From Meriones unguiculatus (lineage: Eukaryota > Chordata > Mammalia > Rodentia > Muridae), in assembly GCF_030254825.1 (NCBI RefSeq), contig NC_083368.1, positions 9,078,001 through 9,142,000 of the forward strand: DNA of 64,000 nucleotides, given 5' to 3'. Both the position numbers and the translations under genes were made by a program. Below the pieces are notes generated by a model. The model ran no database searches. It saw only the letters and a program-made list of their open reading frames with translations, and was not told the origin of the DNA. Below, one piece after another: positions 10,086 to 23,565 of the stretch; position 1 is the first letter of the stretch; each line of letters begins with the position of its first letter.

Positions 10086-12474
10086 TATGGAAAACAAAAG
10101 CCAGGAAATAGCTGTACTCCAGTTACCAGAACAGGGAAATGTGTCTTTCTGTTAGTTCCAGGGCCTGGACTTTGGGACAGACCTTCTCACTCAGAATAGC
10201 ATTTCCTTTACTAAGACAGGGCTGAAAAGCCCTTTCTGTAAACTCCTGTAGTTTGTAAGGCCTAGCGATCAGTACTGAGAATTCATGTTCTTGGAAACCT
10301 GAGGAAACTCTGGGTGTGCAGTCAGGTGCAGTTCACTTGTTTGCATCAGAGAAGCAACTAATTTTCTTCCTTCTTTAAATTATAAGTAGTCTTCTCTTAA
10401 GCAGATTTTATAATTCTTACTAATGTCTGCCAAGTCATTTCATGCCAAGGATATCTAGCGTTTGCCATTTTATCATATTTTTTCTTAATTTATTTTCTTC
10501 TCACGTACAAAAGAAAATAGTGATTTCCAAACTGTCAAATCCTTTTCCTTAAAGGTTCTTTTATTGCTTTCCTCAGAAAAGCCTTGCTCGGGTAAATGTA
10601 GAGTCCCACAATCTCTGTCTTGTACCCTTTATTGCTTGAATATTGACAAATATCTTTTCAGTCAATCTAAGATTCTTTGTATGATTTACATAAAAAGAAC
10701 TAAATGAACACAGCTTCCTATATGCTAAAAAATACCCCCTTCTCACTTCCAGGAGAAGTTATATATAATCTTTTTTAAGTCAAGGTCTCTACTATAATTG
10801 GATCAAATAGCTGACTGCACCTGCCTTTACACGCTTGTTTCTTGCCCTATGGCCTTTGTCTTGTATCTTTGAATCACCTCTCAGATCCAGTTCAGAGACT
10901 GTCTTTATTTGCTCATTGCCACATCTGCATCCTTTCATCTTTCCTCTAGGTTCCAGGCTGCACAATTTGAAGAGACAGTATCAGAACCACACAAAACAGC
11001 CTCTGTAAGGAATGCAGCCAGTGTACCCTTCCAATGCAGCTAGCGTGGCTCGTGACAATGGCTCCGCACTCCTGTAGGAAAAAACAAAACAAAAACAAAA
11101 CAAAACAAAACAAAACCCTTCTCTTATTTGCTCTAAAATAGGAGCATAAAAGTCAACTGAATGTTTTTTCAATTCATTGAAATGAATTCCTTTGATTTAA
11201 GTGAGTCAGGAGAGAGTCCTGCTTTGTGTGTCTTGAAGCTATTACCTCATCTTGCCTCTTGTCGGGTTATAAAAATGCAGGTTTCATTCAAGCAGATAAT
11301 GACTGGGATCCTATGCTGAAGTCAGAGAACCAAAAAAAAAAGTTTCTCCCAGTAAAATATGCAAACAAAATGTTATTATCTTACACTTATTTGTAACTTT
11401 GGAATACAATATTGAATGCAATACCTACAATTATTCTTCATTAAAGATTGCACTACAGGATTTTAAATCATTTATAGGCAGAATAATGGTCCTATCATTT
11501 TAAGAAAGTTGGCTTCTTTATTTGACTTAGATTGTAGTATGAACCCATCTGCATAAGGTCACAGCAAAATTATGCTTAACAAGGTGATGATTAGACCCTT
11601 TAAGCTTTGAGCAGTGACAAAGTAATCTAATTTTTATGTCAACTCAAGCTTCATAGCAAAACAAGTGCTGAGAGGGTGCATGTTAAGTCTCTTAGATCAC
11701 ATCTGAATCTCTCAGACGGGGCAGGGAGACCTGAAGAGAGTGCTTCATGGTTAGCACATGCTTCCTGTCCTCTCACAATTCTTCTCTCTTGAGATGCCCT
11801 TTCAGGAATTACAATTATTATTGGGCTACAATGAGTTTTCCAAGAGATGTTGCATTTAAGTTTAAATGTAATAAGTGATAGTTCAAACAATTTAAATTTC
11901 ATAAGCACCTGGAGATCACCCCAAAATTCTAGTTTGTTTTGTTGGTTTCTCCATGAAACTTTTTGGAGCTCAGCTGGGCTTTAGCAACCTTAACCAAATC
12001 AGGAAGTAGAAAGGGAAGGTTCACATTTGCCAGTGTTGAGCCCTGGTGCATGTTTTTATTTACCCTTCATGATAAAAACATATTCAGTTACAGCAGGGAG
12101 AGCAGGTGCTGTCTTCTCTAAGACATAAGAAAGCTCCAATGAATTCTCTACTTTTTAACAACACCAAATAGCTAGTCTGAGAGCACTCTGTTGATCCAGC
12201 CTAAGGCATGTGAGAAGATACATTTGGAACATGACAACGTTCTTAGAAGATCATGTAGTTTATGACACTCTTGTCTTTGAAAGGGAGTAAAAGTATCATC
12301 CCTCTGTACACCCCATAAACTAGTTGTTTGAATTATCCAAAATTTTTCATACACACACACAACACTACAGAGTGAAGAATTGGGCTGATTAAATTGTTTC
12401 AACCAGAACCTTTCCCTTGTTAGTTTTTTAGATGGCAATATACAGAAAGATGTCTCTTCTAGATTTCAGTTTTT
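10086..12474. other. Unassigned, apparently single-copy DNA
   Basis: No gene or large repeat is recognised. The only structure is a (CAAAA)n microsatellite at about 11078-11117 and a short CA run near 12351-12361. Confidence 0.5.
11078..11117. repeat. (CAAAA)n microsatellite
   Basis: About seven pentanucleotide units with slight length variation. No adjacent SINE body is visible. Confidence 0.9.
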
Positions 12475-12636
12475 AAAATCTAAATCCATCAGGAGTGGCT
12501 GCATTGTATTCCCCTGTGGCCTGGCAAGGCGCCACCCCCGAGTGGGATGGCGGGATATGAGTAGATGAGGGAGGAGACCACAGGCGGGATACAAAGTCAA
12601 TAAACTGTAATAAATAATGAAAAAAATCTAAATCCA
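12475..12636 (+). mobile_element. Short L1 insertion with inverted 5' part (twin priming) and 14-bp TSD
   Basis: Bases 12489 to about 12537 are L1 3' UTR in antisense (compare 17094-17150). From about 12538 to 12622 the sequence is L1 3' UTR in sense, ending with a CAATAAACTGTAATAAATAA-type terminus and a short A run. The perfect 14-base repeat AAAATCTAAATCCA lies at 12475-12488 and 12623-12636, so the whole inverted structure entered as one event. An additional copy of the flank motif occurs at 12647-12665. Confidence 0.85.
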
Positions 12637-15600
12637 GATCTAACTTAAAAATCTAAATCCAGATCAAAATAAAGCCATCATCCACTGAAAATGTGAAATA
12701 ATGGAGAAATTCCAAATAGTGTTGAATCAAATTGTCCCCAGGAAGAACGAAGTTTCCACAGTCAGAATCTAATAGAACACTTAATTCTAGCTTGTCATGT
12801 GCACTATTTAATTTGACTTGTATAGCCATTTAGAAGAAAGTTTAAGTTTGTAATTTAATCCAATTTAGAAAGGGCCTACCATCATTCCCGATGTTTAAGT
12901 CTCATTCATTCTTTCAATCAATAGTCAATAATAATAGTAACAATATTCATTAAATTCTAGGTGTCATTAACTATTGTAATCCTTTCAACAACCATATCAG
13001 ATAGACTGCCCTGATAAATGCATATAGAGCAGAATTTAATTAAGTTCTCTTCAAATTTTAAATTTAATGCTAAAGTTTAGATCTGTGTAATTTGACAAAA
13101 TGAGCCTGTAACTTGTCTACAGCTTTGCTTGTTCCAGTGTACCTGATAAGGAATGGGATAAAGCAAAGAAATATAAAAGGTACAAGAAAATATATCTGTT
13201 TCTCAAGCTATAGTGTGATGGGAAGCCTAGGTACATCAGTAGGCAACCTACGAAACAGCTTGCTGTAATTGGATATAACAATAGTGATGCCTGGCAAGAG
13301 AGAGATGTGTAATCTATTTTCCATGGTTTGAAGGAGTGAAAGATCAAAATGCCAGCAGAGTTATTGTCTGATGAGGGTTTTCCCATTACATAAAAGATAA
13401 TCAACTGCTTGTTGTGTGGTCAAATGATGTTTTGCAGTGGATTTGGTGTAGCGGGATAACTGAATGAATATGAATAAATAAGCTTTGTCATCTCATCTCA
13501 TAAGAACACTAATACTGTTGGCTTGCATCCTTATAACCTCTCTTAATATTTACCACCTCTCTTCACAAATCTTATTCTCCAAACAATAGAGCTTATATAT
13601 TCATCATATGAGCATTGGGAAAAATACATTATGTCCACAACAAAATTTTTAGAAATGCCTTAATTTTCAAGAAATCTTTATGCTAATAAATGCATTATAA
13701 GTTAAAATATAATTGAGTATGTATTTAACATTACCTATAATAATATATAATATATATTATATATATATCCAAAGCTTAGCAGTACGACATAGTAAGTATG
13801 AATTGTTCACTCACTCTTAAGATTGAGTGTCTTCCTGGGGACTTCAGCTCCTGCCTTTGCTCAGTATTAGAAAGGAAGGTTGCATTGCATATTGCCAGCC
13901 TGGACCAGAATTCTAAATTCAAAAAGTAACTTCGCCTGGGAGTGTTTCGTTTTGTGTTGTTTAAAAGTTGCGTATTATTTCACTCAACCATAAGTAGGAA
14001 GTATGAATGTACATTATTGGCTCTGCTAGGGAAAATTCAGTCCTTTATAAAACTACATCATCAGCTCAGATAGGGTCTCCCAACATGACTTCCATTAAAT
14101 AAAAACAAAGTTCAACAAAATAAAGATCCTGTAAGTTTCCACTGCCTCTTGTCTCTTCCATTTCACCTAACTATGAGGATCATAGAAGAAATAATTACAC
14201 AAATGCAATACATAGAATAAAAGGCATCCAGTGATTCATTAAATTCTAACAGTATCTAAACTGACGACAGATAATTTAGCTGGAAAAATATAGGGACACT
14301 GAGCCAAAGTACATCCATCTTCTCAGATAACTAATTTAGTGCAAAGAGAAAACCCTGGCTTTACGTTCTTAGACTCTCATCGCTGACTCTGTTAAGTTCA
14401 CAGAGAGCTGCAGGACTCAGCTTCTGTTCAACTGCGGGGAGAGATGCACTTTACAACTGAGTGTCATAATGTTATCATAATGAATGAGTCTATTTCTTCA
14501 ATCCATGATGCTTACATGTACATAAATCTAATTTTTTAAAAAGAAGAAATTAGTATGTCAGCGTTTTAACATCGGGTCATATCCAGAGCATTAGCTACTA
14601 ATGATAGGAAGATTCCAGAATGTCCATCTTTGCATTCAAATCATGACCAGGTTAATGCAAGAATCCTTAATCTTTGTTACTAATTATAGTCACCTGAGAA
14701 GCTGAAACATTCCCAGGACCTTTCTCCACCTAAGAATCAAATCAGTGGGGATGTGAGGTGGCCTTTAAAAGCGTTCCCACGTGTGTGTTCTGGAACAGAG
14801 AGGTGCCAGTAACATCAGGAAGCAAGGGGTTAATGAAGCTGTCTCCTACTTCCCTGGGTCTGAAATTACAAAGCCCAGAGCATGTAATGAAAGCATTCTT
14901 TATGTTAACAGTGGGGGACAGAAATGGCATGTAAGGCAGGACAGACATCACGGAACAAGCAAGACAAAGCACGAGTCAGAGGCAAGCCCTCCTGAGTGAG
15001 CGGGAGACTGCGGTCACATTTTTGGAAGGAGATTGGACAGATTGGTTTCTGGGACTCAAAGGAGACTGTGGACGTTTTAATTCAGCTTTCTCAGTGCAAA
15101 TTTTCACAGAGGTGATTATTTTTTTCTAAAGGATCTCTTTGAAATATAGTTGGAGTTTGTTATAAATAGCACTAGCATCAAACATTCACTGCAGCTCAGA
15201 CTTGAGTTGCTGTGCAGTATCTTTCTGGCACTCATATCTACTTACGACAGCGTGCTGCTGCTGTTCTTTCTAGAGCAGATGTGCACTGGAGTAAGAAATG
15301 CTTCCCAGCCTCCTGCACTGCCAGGAAGTGCAGAAAATGTACACTGATAATTGGTGCTTTCCATTCTTACTTCCAAGGCATTCCAAGATCTCTAGGTGAT
15401 TTCTTCATAAACTTCCAGAGAGATGTGAAAATTAGTTTCATCTAAACTTTCACAGAAAGGATCCTAAAGAGCTTAGATAATTTTTCAGGAATCAGAAAGA
15501 ACCATTAAATCCTCTGAAAAAGTATATTATGTGGACTATGAAGTATTTAAGTATATCAAACCTCTTTCAAAGTGAGTGAGATTGAAGACGAAACATTGGT

Positions 15601-16235
15601 CAAGAAGAACATTAGATAGAACATCAGGGTAACAATTGCCCCAAGGCTTTCAGTTCTAGTCTTTATCTACATATATGTATGCATATAGTTACAAACACAC
15701 ATATGTACAAACTCCCATTTACATAATAAGGTTGCAGAGAGGATTTACTACAAATGTAAGAGAATGATGAATAAAAAACAATTAAGCTTCAACAAGAGTA
15801 AACACAGATGAATCTCCAAAATGGAATCAATGCCAAAATAGAAAAGTATCAAATTCATTAACTCTTTCTATTGCTTTTAAATACTTCATGTGCATGTAAT
15901 ACAGAAACATGATAAAACGTAGAACAATTGTAGGAGTTTCTGCTGGGTGGTTCTTGGCTGGTTGAGGCAGGCTCTGCCTTTGTAGTCCAAGCTGGCCTTC
16001 AGCCTTTAATCTACTGGGGTCAGAGACATGAGACAATACATTGGGAGTGGCAGCTGCCCACGCAGTGTTCTAGAGAAAGTTCCTCGGGGAGTCTCATTGG
16101 AAAAATATGGCTATTTCCTGCACATTGGGCAACCCAATAGCAAAGTAGCACATTAATTCTGGCAAAATCTTATACAAATGGGTTATTTGATCAGGCAGCA
16201 ATAGATATTGATGTTACCTTTTGTAATTGCATTAT
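12637..16235. other. Unassigned, apparently single-copy DNA
   Basis: I see no gene. Minor structures are an alternating TA/TATA run at about 13737-13770 and a B1-like remnant at 15945-16025. The stretch 14690-15450 has several overlapping open frames of 60-77 codons on both strands, without homology, codon bias or context that would make them genes. Confidence 0.5.
15945..16025 (-). mobile_element. Degraded B1-like SINE fragment
   Basis: On the minus strand the block AGGCCAGCTTGGACTACAAA followed by GGCAGAGCCTGCCTCAACCA resembles the right part of a B1 or proto-B1 monomer. The left part and the A tail are not clear. Confidence 0.4.
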
Positions 16236-16889
16236 GTAATATGGAGTTTCAGTTTACATACCATGTCTGTGTTTCTGCTTCTGGGTTACCTCATTCATGA
16301 TGATATTTTCTAGTTTCACCCATTTGCCTGGAAATTTCATGATGTCCTTCTTTTTAATAGCTGAGTAGTATTTTATTGTGTAAAGAAATGTACCACAATT
16401 TCTTTATTCATTCTTTGGGTGAGGGACATCTAGATTCTATCCAGATTCTGGCTATTATGAATAAAGCTGCTATGAGCATAGTTGAGCAAATATCCTTGTT
16501 GTATGTTGGAGCATTTTTCAAGAATAGGCACAGGAGTGATACAGCTGGCTCTCTAGGTAGCAGTATTGCCGATTTTCTGAGAAAGCACCAGATTGATTTC
16601 CAAAGTGGTTAGACAGGTGTGCACTCCCACCAGCAATGGAAGAGTGTTCCCCTTTCTCCACATCCTTGACAACATGTGCTTTTACTTGAGCTTTTGATCT
16701 TAATCATTCTGATGGGTGTAACGTGAAATCTCAGAGTCATATTGATTTGCATTTCCCTGATGGCTAAGGATGTTGAGCATTTCTTTAAGTGTTTCTCTGC
16801 CATTTGATACTCCTTTGTTGAAAATTCTCTATTTAGTTCTCTACCCCATTTTTTAATTGGGATATTTGGTTTGTTGGAGTTTAATTTCT

Positions 16890-17375
16890 TTTTTCAAGTT
16901 AGCTATTTTTTTATTTTTTATTAATTACAGTTTATTTACTTTGTATCCCAGCTGTAGCCCTCTCCTTCTTCCCCTCCCAATCCCACTCTCCCTCCCTTAC
17001 CTCCTCCCATGCCCCACCCCAAGTCGACTGATAGGGGAGGTCCTCTTCCCCTTCCCTCTGACCCTAGCTTATCAAATCTCATCAGGACTGGCTGCATTGT
17101 CTTCCTCCATGGCCTACTATGGTAAGGCTACTCACCCCCTCAGGGAAAGGTGATTAAAGAGCCTGCCACTGAGTTCATATCAGAGACAGTCCCTGTTTCC
17201 ATTACTAGGGAACCCACTTGGACACTGAGGTACCATGGGCTACGTCTGTACCACAGTTCTAGGTTATCTCTATGCATGGTCCTTGGTTGGAGTAGCAGTC
17301 TCAGAAAAGATCCCTTTGCCCAAAATTTTTGGTTCTGTTGCTCTCCTTGTGGAGCTCCTGTCCCCTCCAAGTCTG
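16890..17375 (-). mobile_element. Nested L1 3' end inside an older L1
   Basis: A minus-strand 3' UTR fragment with its A tail at the left (T-rich 16890-16920) and a 5' truncation at about 17375. The host sequence GGAGTTTAATT occurs on both sides (16876-16886 and 17375-17385), as expected of a target-site duplication, and the host ORF2 resumes in register. It therefore postdates the host L1. Confidence 0.85.
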
Positions 17376-19696
17376 GAGTTTAATTTTTTGAGTTTCATTT
17401 CTTAATTTCTTATATATTTGGATATTAGCCCTCTGTCAGATTTAGGGTTCGTGAAGATCTTTTCCCAGTCTGTAGGCTGTCTTTTATTCTATTGACAGTA
17501 TTCTTTGCGTTACAGTAGCTTTTCAGTTTTGTTAGGACCCTTTTTTAATTACTGATCTTAGAACCAGAGCTGTTCAGGAAGTTTTCTCCTGTGCCAGTGG
17601 GTTCAAGGCTCTTCTCATTTTCTTCAAGTAGATTTCATGTGTCGCAATGAATGTTGATATCTTTGATCCACTTGGATTTTAGTACAGGGTGATAAATATG
17701 GATCTATTTACATTTTTCTACATGTAGACATCCAGTTAGACCATCACCATTTGTTAAAGATGCTGTCTTTTTTCTTTTTCTTTCTTTTATCTTTTTTTTT
17801 TCATCGTATGGCTTTGGCTCCTTTGTCAAAAATCAAGTGTCTGTAGGTGTGTGGGTTTGTTTCTGGGTCTTCAATTTGATTCCATTGATCCCCCAGTCTG
17901 TTTCTATCCCAGCACTATGCAGTTTTTATTACTGTAGCTCTATTGTACAACTTGAGATCAGGGCTAGAAATACTTCCCAAAGATCTTTTATTGCAAAGGA
18001 TTGTTTTAGCTACTATGAGTTTTTCGTTTTTCCATATAAATTTGAGAAAATTTTCTTCCAATGTCTGTTAAGAATTGTATAAGTATTTTGATGTGATTGC
18101 ATTGAATCTGTAGATTGTTTTTGGTAGGATGGCCATTTTTGCTATGTTAATCCTACTAAGCCATGAGCACGGGAGATCTTTCCAATTACTGATATCTTCA
18201 TCAATTTCTTTCTTCAGAGATTGGAAGTTTTTTCATACAAGTCTTTCCCTTGCTTGGTTATAGTCACACCAAGATACTTTATGATTTTTGTGGCTATTGT
18301 GAAGGGTGTTGTTTCCCTAATTATTTTCTCAGCCCATTTGTCTTTTGTATACAGGAGGGATTCTGTTTTATTTTTTGTTTTTTGTTTTGTTTTGATTTGT
18401 TTTTAGTTAATTTTTTATCCAGCCACATTGCTGAAGGCATTGATCAGTTGTAGAAGTTCCTTGGTAGCAATTTTGGGGTCACTCATGTATACTATCATAT
18501 CATCTGTGAATAGTGATACTTTGACTTCTTGTTTCTAATTTGTATCCCCTTGATCTCCTTTACTTGTCTTATTGCTCTAGCTAGGACTTCAAGTACAATT
18601 TTGAACAAATATGGAGAGAGTGGGCACCTTGCTTTGTCCCTGATTTGAGTGGTATTGATTTAAGTTTCTCTCTGTTTAGTTTGATGTTGGCTATAGGTTT
18701 GCTGTATATTGTCTTTATTTTGTTTAAGTATGTGCCTTGTATTTCTGATCTCTCCAAGACATTAAACATGAATGACTGCTGTATTTTGTCAAGTGCTTTT
18801 TGGCATCTAAGGAGGTGATCATGTGGGTTTTTTCAGTTTGTTTATATGGTGGATTACATTGATGGATTTCCATAAATTGAACCATGCCTGAATGCCTGAC
18901 ATGAAGCCCATTTGATCATGGTGGATGATATCTTTGATGTGTTCTTGGATTCAGTTTGCAAGTATTTTATTGAGCATTTTTGCATCAATGTTCCTAAGGG
19001 TCTGAAATTCTTTTTCTTGATGGGTCTTTGTGTGGTTTAGCTATCAGGGTGACTGTGGACTCATAGAATGAATTTGGAAATATTGTTTCTGTTTCTGTTT
19101 TGTAGAATAGTTTCAAGAATATTGGTACTACTTTGAAGATCTGGTAAAGCACTGAAATCATGTGGCCCTGGGCTTTTTTTTTTTTTTTCAGATGGGACAG
19201 TTTTGATGACTGCTTCTATTCCCTTAGGGGATATACAACAATTTAATTTGTTTACCTGATCTTGATTCAACATTGCTAAGTGAAATCTATCAAGAAAATT
19301 GTCCATTTTATTTGTATTTTCAAATTTTGTGGCATATAGGCTTTTGAAGTAAGACCTAATGATTCTTTAGGTTTCCTCAGTGTCTGTCATTATGTACATA
19401 TTTTCATTTGTGATTGTGTTGATTTGGATGGTGTCTCTCTGCCTTTTAGTTCATTTGGCTAAGAGTTTTTCTATTTTGTTGATTTTCTCAAAGTAACAGC
19501 TCTAGGCTTCATTGATTCTTTGAACTGTTCTCTTTGTTTATAATTTATTTTGAATGGTCTCTTGGTTTATAATTTACTGATTTCAAACTTGAGTTTGATT
19601 ATTTCCAGCTGTCTACTCCTCTTGGGTGTGTCTACTTCTTTTTTTTTTTCTAGAGCTTTCAGGTGAGTCATTAAGTTGCTTATGAGATGTTTCATA

Positions 19697-20240
19697 TTTC
19701 TTCTTTTTTTATTTTTTTCTTATCAGTTACATTTTATTAACTCTATATCCCAGCCGTATCCCACTCCCTCATTCCCTCCCAATCCCACCCTCCCTCCCTC
19801 ATCTCCACCGTGCCCCTTTTCAAGTCCACTGATAGGGGGGGACCTCCTCCCCATTCATCTGATCCTGTTTTATCAGGTATCTTCAGGACTGGCTGCAAGG
19901 CCCTCCTCTGTGGCCTAACAGGACTGCTCCTCACTTGGGGGGTGGGGAGGTCAAAGAGCCTGCCATTGAGTTCCTGTTAGAAATAGTCCTTGTTCCCCTC
20001 ACTATGGGAAACCAGTTGGTTACTGAGCTACCACAGGGTACATCTGAGTAGAGGTTCTAGGTTATATCCATACATGGTCCTTGGTTGAATGTCAGTCTCA
20101 GGAAAGACCCTGTGCCCAGATATATTTGGTCCTTGTGGAGCTCCTATCTTTTCCCCATCATATTAACTCCCCTTCTTTCATATGATTCCCTGTACTCTGC
20201 CAAAGGTTTGGTCATGAGTCTTTGTATCTGCTTTGAAAAC
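19697..20240 (-). mobile_element. Second nested L1 3' end inside the same older L1
   Basis: A minus-strand L1 3' UTR with a T-rich left edge (A tail) and a 5' truncation near 20240. It reaches further 5' than the first nested copy and includes the CCAAAGGTTTGGTCATGAGT block. The surrounding ORF2 is in the same orientation. No clean duplication was found; candidate repeats are too short to call. Confidence 0.8.
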
Positions 20241-21071
20241 ACTGCTAGTTAGAGTCTATGAATTTTCCTCTTAGCACTGCTTTCATTGTGCCCGCATTAG
20301 TTTGGGTATGTTGTGTCTTCATTTTCATTGAATTCTAGGAAGTCTTTAATTTTTTTCTTTATTTCTTCCCTGACACAATTGTCATTCAGTAGAGAGTTTT
20401 TCAGTTTCCATGCTTGTATAGGCTTTTTGCTATTTCTACTGTTGTTGAGGTCCAGCTTTAGTCCATGGTGATCTGATAGGACACAAGGAATTATTTCAAT
20501 CTTCTTTTATCTGTTGATACTTGCTTTGTGACTGACTATATGGTCAGTTTTAGAGAAGGTTCTGTGAGGTGCTGAGAAGAAAGTATATTCTTTGGTGTTT
20601 AGGTGAAAAGTTTTGTAGATGTCTATTAGGTTCATTTGATTAATGACATCTGTTAGTATCATTATTTCTCTGTTTAGTTTATGTTCATTGACCTGTCCTT
20701 TGATGAGGGCAGAGTGTTGAAGACTTTCACTGTTAACATGTAGGATCAATGAATGGTCTCAACTTTATTAATATTTCTTTTACAAATGTGAATGCCCTTG
20801 TATTTGTGGCATAGATGTACAGAACTGAGATGTCTTCTTGATGGAATTTTACTGTGATGAGTATGCAGTGTCCTTCCCCATCTCATTTGATTAGTTTTGG
20901 TAAATGTCTATTTTATTATGTATTATAATGGCTACTCCAGATTACTTCTTGTGTCTATTTGTTTGGAAAACCTTTTTCCAGCCCTTTGCTTTCAGGTAAT
21001 GTCTATCTTTGTGGCTGAGGAGTGCTTCAGATAGCCTATGTGGCCTGCAACACCATCATCTCCGCCCCCAT

Positions 21072-21225
21072 TTTAGTTTTTCAAGAAAGAGTTTCTCTGT
21101 GTATCCTTGGCTATCCTAGACTCACTTAGTAGACAGGGCTGGCCTCAAACTCACAGATATCTATCTGCCTCTGCCTCCCTGAGAGCGGGATTTAAAGCAT
21201 TCACCACCATGCACAGATTCCTCCC
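21072..21225 (-). mobile_element. B1 SINE
   Basis: Antisense B1 (7SL-derived). The plus strand shows GTTTCTCTGTGTATCCTTGG, the GGCTGGCCTCAAACTCACAG block and TGCCTCTGCCTCCCTGAGAG, closing with the CACCACCATGCACAG head. It separates two L1s of different age. Confidence 0.9.
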
Positions 21226-21247
21226 TACATTTAAAAGTACACAGTCC

Positions 21248-22311
21248 CCACCATTTACCTGCAAATTTCATAATTGTTTTTTATTGCTGAGTAATATTCT
21301 ATTGTGTAGATGTACTACAATTTCTGTATACATTCCTCAACTGAGGGGCACCTGGGCTCTTTCCACCTTCTGGCTATTACAAATAAAGCTGCTACAAACA
21401 TGGTTGAGCAAATGTCCTTATTGTGTACTTGAGCCTCTTTTGGATATATGCCTAGCAGTGGTATAGCTGGATCTTGAGGAAGCACTATTCCTAAACATCT
21501 GAGAAAGCACCAGATTGATTTCCAGAGTGGTTGTACGAGTTTACATTCCCACCAGCAGTGGAGAAGGGTTCCCCTTTCTCCACAACCTATCTATCACTTG
21601 AGTTATTCATCTTAGCTACTCTGATGGGTGTAAGGTAAAATCTCAGGGTCATTTTGATTTGCATTTCCCTCATGACTAAGGAAGTTAAACATTTCTTTAA
21701 GTGTTTCTCTGCCATTCTATATTCCTCTATTGAGAATTCTCTGTTTAACTCTGTGCCCCATTTTTTAATTGGATTACTTGGTTTGTTACTGTTTAACTTC
21801 TTGTGCTCTTATATATTCTGGATATTAGTCCTCTGTCAGATATAGTGTTGTGAAGTTCCTTTCCCAATCTATAGGCATTCGTTTTGTTTTGATGACGGTA
21901 TCCTTTGCTTTACAGAAGCTTTTCAGTTTCATGAGGCCCCATTTATTGATTGTTGCTCTTAGAGCCTGTGCTGTTGGTGTTCTGTTCAGGAAGTTGTCTC
22001 CTGTGCCAGTGAGTTCAAGGCTCTTCCCCACTTTTTCTTCTAACCGATTTAATGTGTCTGGTTTTATGTTGAGGTCTTTGATCCACTTGGACTTTGTTTT
22101 GTGCAGGGTGATAAGTATGGATCTATTTGCATTTTTCTACATGTAGACATCCAGTTAGACCTGCACCATTTGTTGAAGATGCTGTCTTTTCCATTGAACT
22201 GTTTTGGCATTATTGTCAAAAATCAGGTGTCCATAAGTGTGTGGGTTTATTTCTGGATCTTCTATTCAGTTCCAATGATTCACCATTCTGTTTCTATGCC
22301 AGTACCATGCA

Positions 22312-22346
<35 letters not shown>

Positions 22347-23565
22347 GTTTGTTTGTTTGTTAGTTTTTACTATTGCTCTATAGCACAGCTTGAGATCAGG
22401 TATGGAGATATCTTCAGAAGATCTTATACTGTAGAGGATTGTTTTAGCAATTCTGGGTTTCTTGTTATTCCATATGAAGTTGAGAATTTTTCTTACCAGG
22501 TCTATAAAGAATTGTGTTGGTAATTTGATGGGAATTGCATTGAATCTGTAGATTGCTTTTGGTAAAATGGCCATTTTTACTATGTTAATCCTGCCAAGCC
22601 CTGAGCATGGGAGATCTTTCCAACTTCTGATATCTTCTTCTAATTCTTTCTTCAGAGACTTAAATTTTTTTTCATACAAGTCTTTGACTTGCTTGGTTAG
22701 GGTCACACCAAGGTACTTTACGTCTTTTGTGGCTCTTGTGAAAGAACTGGAAAAGATCATCCTGAGTGAGGTATCCCAGAAGCAGAAAGACACACACAGT
22801 ATATACTCACTCATAAATAGATACTGGACATATAATATAGAATAAACATACTAAAATATGTACACATAAGGAAGCTAATCAGGAAGGAGGACTCTGGCTA
22901 AGATTCCCAATCCCCATCCAAAAAGGCAAAGAGGATGGACATTGGAGGAAGGAGAAAACAGGGAACAGGACAGGAGCCACAGAGGGCCTCTAAAAGGTTC
23001 TATCCTGCAGGGTATCAAGGCAGATGTTGAGACTCATAACCAAACTTTGGGCAGAGTGCAGGGAATCTTATGAAAGAAGTGGGAGATAGTAAGACCTGGA
23101 GAGGACAGGAGCTCCACAAGTACAGCGACAGATACAAAAAGTCTGGGCACAGGGGTCTCTTCTGAAACTGAAACTCCAGCCAAGGACCACTCATGGAGAT
23201 GGCCTGGAACCCTGCACAGAGGTAGTCTATGGCAGTTCAGTATCCAAGTGGCCTCCATAGTAATAGGGACAGGGACTGTCTCTGACTTGAACTGATTGGC
23301 CTGCTCTTTGATCACCTCCCCCTGAGGGGTGAGCAGCCTTACCAGGCCACAGAAGAAGACAATGCAGCCACTCCTGATGAGACCTGATAGACTAGAATCA
23401 GAGGGAAGGAGAGGAGGACCTCCCTTTTCAGTGGACTGGGAAAGAGAGACAGGTGGGGAAAGGGAGGGTGTGATTGGGAGGGGAGGAGGGAGGGAGGTAC
23501 AGGGGGGATACAAAATGATTAAACTGTAATTAATAAAATTTTAAAAAATTAAAAAGAGGAAAAAC
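21248..23565 (+). mobile_element. L1 with inverted 5' half (twin priming), 12-bp TSD
   Basis: The left part, 21248 to about 22745, is L1 ORF2 in antisense. The right part, about 22746 to 23553, is the end of ORF2 and the full 3' UTR in sense, with the A tail at the right. AGTACACAGTCC is repeated perfectly at 21236-21247 and 23566-23577, so the composite is one insertion. The two L1 breakpoints are nearly adjacent in the parent element: the inverted part ends at GGTAAATGGTGG and the sense part starts at CTGGAAAAGATCATCCTGAG, which are neighbours in the intact copy around 45690-45735. A frame of 182 codons on the minus strand (22266-22814) is ORF2 remnant and runs through a 32-base homopolymer. 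Confidence 0.9.
22314..22345. repeat. T32 homopolymer inside L1 ORF2
   Basis: About 32 T, followed by GG and three GTTT-type units, interrupts ORF2 at a point where other rodent L1 copies have only about five T. AGTTTTT is present on both sides (near 22312 and 22362). Confidence 0.85.

Larger units (their letters stand above)
16240..21025 (-). mobile_element. Long L1 ORF2 body, broken, carrying two nested L1s
   Basis: On the minus strand this spans most of ORF2: it starts in the endonuclease domain near 21025 and ends close to the ORF2 stop near 16250. Without the nested copies the L1 part is about 3.75 kb. An endonuclease-domain motif SKTDH is readable near 20530-20570, and the reverse-transcriptase catalytic box reads FTDD near 18495-18520 where L1s usually have FADD. 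Many stops and frameshifts make it non-coding. No recognisable 3' UTR lies to the left of about 16240, so the 3' end is lost or too diverged. Two younger L1 3' fragments interrupt it at 16890-17375 and 19697-20240. Confidence 0.9.

Noticed and set aside
22266..22814. 182-codon minus-strand open frame as a gene
   Set aside because: It is L1 ORF2 sequence in the inverted half of a twin-primed L1, extended through a T32 homopolymer that gives a lysine run.
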